From: Rhodohalobacter mucosus
Lineage (GTDB): Bacteria; Bacteroidota; Rhodothermia; Balneolales; Balneolaceae
Reading direction: 5' to 3'
Length of the DNA stretch: 64,000 nt
Assembly: GCF_003150675.1 (NCBI RefSeq)
Contig: NZ_QGGB01000011.1
Coordinates: 48,266 to 112,265 of the forward strand
Shown here: positions 61,432 through 64,000 of the stretch, one piece after another
How the letters are laid out: every line of letters starts with the position of its first letter
Position numbering within the stretch: position 1 is the first letter of the stretch
Program-made: the position numbers and the translations under genes
The notes under the pieces: model-generated
Database searches by the model: none
Told to the model about the DNA's origin: nothing
Seen by the model: only the letters and a program-made list of their open reading frames with translations

Positions 61432-62133
61432 GTGGGAAAAGAAACACGTCTTGCACTGATCGTCCCCGCTGCCGGTTCCGGCGAGCGGCTTGGAAAAAAA
61501 ATTCCCAAACCCTATCTGACCATCAGCGGAAAAACGATACTTGAGCATACGCTCAGGAAGTTTAGTCCGCTGCCCGAGCTGGAAGAAGTTGTGGTTTCTA
61601 CCTCACCTGAATACAGGGAACGCACCGAACGTATTCTGGATGAGCTCTTTCCAGATAAATCGACACGCGTAGTACAGGGAGGCGCCGAACGGCAGGACTC
61701 CATAAGAAATGCGCTGAATACACTTTCAGAGCGTGTCGGCCTGGTTGCCGTTCATGATGCCGTGAGGCCTTTTATCGAAACATCATTCATCCGGTTGTGT
61801 ATTGAAGAGGCGGACAGCAGGGGAGCGGCCATTATTGCCGTTCCGGCCAAAGATACCATTAAAGTGTCGGACCCGTCGGGCTGCATTCAATCTACACCCG
61901 ACAGAAAAAACCTGTGGCAGGCCCAAACCCCTCAGATTTTTAAGGTATCTGTTCTGAGAAAGGCCTATGAGGCTGCCCTTGAAGAGAACGTTTTGGGCAC
62001 CGATGATGCTTCTCTTGTAGAACGAATCGGTGAGCCTGTATATCTGATTGAAGGCAACCGCGAAAATTTTAAAATCACTTACCCGCTTGATCTCAGGCTG
62101 GCTGAATGGCTGCTGGATGAGGCGGCAAGGTAG
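61432..62133 (+). CDS. ispD: 2-C-methyl-D-erythritol 4-phosphate cytidylyltransferase IspD
   Basis: This 233-aa enzyme is the third step of the non-mevalonate (MEP) isoprenoid pathway and makes CDP-methylerythritol. The nucleotide-binding motif is [19 protein letters not shown]. The [16 protein letters not shown] and [10 protein letters not shown] segments and a C-terminal [19 protein letters not shown] motif follow. The start is a GTG at 61432, preceded by a GGAGAG-like ribosome site. It ends 5 bp before ispF. Confidence 0.97.
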   Translation: MGKETRLALIVPAAGSGERLGKKIPKPYLTISGKTILEHTLRKFSPLPELEEVVVSTSPEYRERTERILDELFPDKSTRVVQGGAERQDSIRNALNTLSERVGLVAVHDAVRPFIETSFIRLCIEEADSRGAAIIAVPAKDTIKVSDPSGCIQSTPDRKNLWQAQTPQIFKVSVLRKAYEAALEENVLGTDDASLVERIGEPVYLIEGNRENFKITYPLDLRLAEWLLDEAAR

Positions 62134-62138
62134 AGTTT

Positions 62139-62630
62139 ATGGATACATTCAGAATTGGTTTCGGCTATGATGTTCATCGCTTTACAGAAGGTGAGGCCCT
62201 TCTCATGGGAGGGGTCAAGATACCTTTTCATCAAAAACTGGAAGGTCACTCTGATGCAGATGTACTGCTGCATGCGATTACGGATGGGCTTCTGGGGGCG
62301 GCCGCACTCGGTGACATCGGTTCTCATTTTCCCGATACGGATCCCGCCTACAAGGATGCCGACAGCAGAGTGCTTCTGCGCAAGAGTTATCAACTTGTGA
62401 AGGAAAAAGGCTATGAGCTGGGCAACCTGGATGCGACCATCATTGCCGAACGTCCTAAATTTCGTCCATACATCGACAGCATGCGCTCATCACTTGCCGA
62501 AAACCTGGATTGTGATGCAGATCGTGTATCCATCAAGGCTACAACAAATGAGAGAATGGGTTTCGCCGGAAGACAAGAAGGAATTGCAGTTCATGCCGTG
62601 GTGCTGATAAAACGAATCAATGAAGCCTGA
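62139..62630 (+). CDS. ispF: 2-C-methyl-D-erythritol 2,4-cyclodiphosphate synthase IspF
   Basis: This 163-aa zinc enzyme performs the fifth MEP-pathway step. Metal ligands appear in GYDVHRF (Asp and His) and in [29 protein letters not shown] (His). The [11 protein letters not shown] motif and the C-terminal [24 protein letters not shown] are conserved. The end (TGA at 62628-62630) overlaps the start of the DedA gene by one base. Confidence 0.97.
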   Translation: MDTFRIGFGYDVHRFTEGEALLMGGVKIPFHQKLEGHSDADVLLHAITDGLLGAAALGDIGSHFPDTDPAYKDADSRVLLRKSYQLVKEKGYELGNLDATIIAERPKFRPYIDSMRSSLAENLDCDADRVSIKATTNERMGFAGRQEGIAVHAVVLIKRINEA

Positions 62631-63280
62631 TGGAAGCTTACCTGGAGCAGATCGTTGACTGGATACTTACGCTCTCTCCGCTGAGTATCTACACGATTTT
62701 TTTCCTGGTAGCCTATATTGAAAATATTATTCCACCGCTCCCCGGCGATGTACTTGTTGCCTTCGGAGGGTACCTGGCAGCCGAACAGATTATAGGGTTT
62801 GTGCCTGTATTGATTATCACCACACTGGCTTCGGTAATTGGATTCATGAATATGTATCTCTTTGGAAAATATTTTGGAGACCGGATCGAAGTGCAGCGAA
62901 GACGGTTTTGGCTGATGCGATTTATCGATATAAAATATTTTGACAGGGGCAAGAGGTGGATGCACAACTGGGGACAGGGTGTAATATTGGCTAACCGATT
63001 TCTGGCCGGAACGAGGTCGGTAATTGCACTTACCGCCGGAATTACCAAAACGAAGGTATACTCTACCATGCTCAGTTCATTCATCAGTTCTCTGGTATGG
63101 AATTTTACCCTGCTGATGCTCGGCTGGATTGTTTACGAAAACTGGGCTGTGATCGGGAACTATCTTAACATTTACGGCAGGGTTATTCTGATTCTGATAG
63201 TTGTTGTTGTAGCCGCCAGAATTTTTTACAAAAAAACCAAAAGCAAAAAGAGAGATCCTAAAAAAAATCTTTCTGAGTAG
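62630..63280 (+). CDS. DedA family membrane protein
   Basis: This 216-aa protein has the DedA/SNARE-associated layout: four or more membrane helices, the VAYIENIIPPLPGDVLVAFGGYL motif, an FGKYFGDRIE segment and VILANRFLAGTRSVIALTAGITK with the conserved Arg residues. DedA proteins move undecaprenyl-phosphate or lipids across the inner membrane and influence proton-motive-force homeostasis. It is the last gene of the queA-ispD-ispF-dedA operon. A 178-bp gap without a gene follows before the tRNA cluster. Confidence 0.92.
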   Translation: MEAYLEQIVDWILTLSPLSIYTIFFLVAYIENIIPPLPGDVLVAFGGYLAAEQIIGFVPVLIITTLASVIGFMNMYLFGKYFGDRIEVQRRRFWLMRFIDIKYFDRGKRWMHNWGQGVILANRFLAGTRSVIALTAGITKTKVYSTMLSSFISSLVWNFTLLMLGWIVYENWAVIGNYLNIYGRVILILIVVVVAARIFYKKTKSKKRDPKKNLSE

Positions 63281-63458
63281 TTGATTAATAGAGGAGATGT
63301 TTTTAGCTTTCAGGTCTTTCGCTGATGGGAAAATTGTGCGCTTTCGTCATTTGAACCGGTAATCAAGTTATATCCGTAAGTCGATGCACGCACTCCTGGT
63401 CAGCGATACTCTTTGACTTTATGCCAGACCTGTTTTTTTCGGAAAAATTTTTATCTAA

Positions 63459-63530
63459 GCCAGTGTAGCTCAGGGGTAGAGCAGCTGTTTTGTAAACAGC
63501 CGGTCGTCGGTTCAAATCCGGCCACTGGCT
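63459..63530 (+). tRNA. tRNA-Thr (anticodon TGT)
   Basis: A 7-bp acceptor (GCCAGTG/CACTGGC), a D stem with CTCAGGGGTAGAG, an anticodon arm CTGTTTTGTAAACAG (anticodon TGT) and a TTCAAATC T-loop are all visible. No CCA is encoded. It is the first of four tRNAs upstream of tuf. Confidence 0.95.
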
Positions 63531-63567
63531 CATATAAAAATTTCCCGGTTAAGCGATGTGAAGTTTT

Positions 63568-63650
63568 GGGGGGATACCAAAGTGGCCAACTGGGGCAGAC
63601 TGTAAATCTGTTGTCGTAAGACTTCGCAGGTTCGAATCCTGCTCCCCCCA
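63568..63650 (+). tRNA. tRNA-Tyr (anticodon GTA)
   Basis: This is a type II tRNA with a variable arm: acceptor GGGGGGA/TCCCCCC, anticodon arm CAGACTGTAAATCTG (anticodon GTA) and T-loop TTCGAATC. The bases just after it (63651-63653) spell CCA, so the 3' end is genome-encoded. Confidence 0.95.
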
Positions 63651-63660
63651 CCACGATTTT

Positions 63661-63733
63661 GCGGGCGTAGCTCAATTGGTAGAGCGTCACCCTTCCAAGG
63701 TGAATGTTGCCGGTTCGAGTCCGGTCGCCCGCT
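63661..63733 (+). tRNA. tRNA-Gly (anticodon TCC)
   Basis: Acceptor GCGGGCG/CGCCCGC, D arm GCTCAATTGGTAGAGC, anticodon arm with CTTCCAA (anticodon TCC) and T-loop TTCGAGTC are present. No CCA is encoded. Confidence 0.95.
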
Positions 63734-63744
63734 CTCTGAAAAAA

Positions 63745-63816
<72 letters not shown>

Positions 63817-63876
63817 CTTCAGGTTCGAGCAGATGTTCATTTTTACTAAATAAAACTTAAATAATTCTTTGTAACC

Positions 63877-64000
63877 ATGGCAAAAGAGACATTTCAGCGT
63901 ACCAAGCCGCACGTAAACATCGGTACGATTGGTCACGTAGACCACGGCAAGACGACGTTAACGGCAGCGATTACTAATGTAATGGCGAAGACCTACGGGG
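63877..64000 (+). CDS. tuf: Translation elongation factor Tu (5' end, partial)
   Basis: The first 41 codons of EF-Tu are visible. They start [28 protein letters not shown] and include the GHVDHGKT P-loop. EF-Tu delivers aminoacyl-tRNA to the ribosome. The gene runs off the window end. It follows four tRNA genes, an arrangement shared with E. coli tufB, so tRNAs and tuf are probably cotranscribed. Confidence 0.98.
   Translation, partial: MAKETFQRTKPHVNIGTIGHVDHGKTTLTAAITNVMAKTYG

Noticed and set aside
63413..63440. TTGACT near 63413 as the tRNA/tuf promoter
   Set aside because: No convincing -10 sequence lies 16-18 bp downstream, so the promoter could not be placed.

Overview
The window is dominated by one very large flagellar gene block (about 1-39,770), followed by a mixed accessory and housekeeping segment. 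It looks like a chromosomal piece of a Gram-negative member of the FCB group, most likely Balneolota/Rhodothermota. The grounds are an outer-membrane-type flagellum (P- and L-ring genes), a CarboxypepD_reg-like surface protein, AcnA-type aconitase, moderate GC content and weak Shine-Dalgarno use. This placement is an inference; no 16S rRNA is present.

Region 1 (1-17,000, + strand) encodes the basal body, export apparatus, hook and motor in the order fliE-fliF-fliG-fliH-fliI-fliJ-motE-like-fliK-flgD-flgE, then a terminator and a sigma-28-type promoter, then motA-motB-fliL-fliM-fliN/Y-fliO-fliP-fliQ-fliR. Region 2 (17,076-22,920, - strand) is flhB-flhA-flhF-(71-aa membrane protein)-fliA. FlhF has lost its GTPase motifs, and no flhG is present. 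Region 3 (23,163-31,836, + strand) is flgF-flgG-flgA-flgH-flgI-flgJ(rod cap)-flgN-flgK-flgL plus a TPR protein fused to a degenerate GT2-like glycosyltransferase domain. It is preceded by a sigma-54-like promoter. Region 4 (31,884-39,927, mostly - strand) holds a sigma-54 response regulator, flgM, a FliT-like protein, fliD, fliS, an unknown secreted protein, flagellin, a soluble sensor kinase (+) and another unknown protein. Five sites with the pattern TTAAG-N14/15-(GCCGATAA-like) lie upstream of motA, fliS, flagellin and the two unknown genes, so a FliA regulon can be read directly from the sequence. The block appears to run on RpoN plus the response regulator for middle genes and on FliA/FlgM for late genes.

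Region 5 (40,069-44,741) is accessory: a CarboxypepD_reg-like protein and a large secreted M28 peptidase with beta-propeller-like repeats. The peptidase gene is flanked by inverted copies of short repeats and a repeat-rich noncoding stretch. Region 6 (44,742-50,219) has aconitase (acnA) and two tandem paralogous GAF/HisKA_2 sensor kinases. Region 7 (50,266-58,609, - strand) contains a 1283-aa NtrY-like kinase, a MATE exporter, and a type III PKS/methyltransferase/FAD-monooxygenase trio resembling the srsABC phenolic-lipid/alkylquinone arrangement.

Region 8 (58,710-64,000) is housekeeping: rsfS, a LytR_C protein and an exported protein of unknown function on the minus strand, then queA-ispD-ispF-dedA on the plus strand, and finally tRNA-Thr, -Tyr, -Gly, -Thr and tuf, the same order as E. 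coli thrU-tyrU-glyT-thrT-tufB. No insertion sequences, CRISPR arrays, rRNA or chemotaxis genes were seen.
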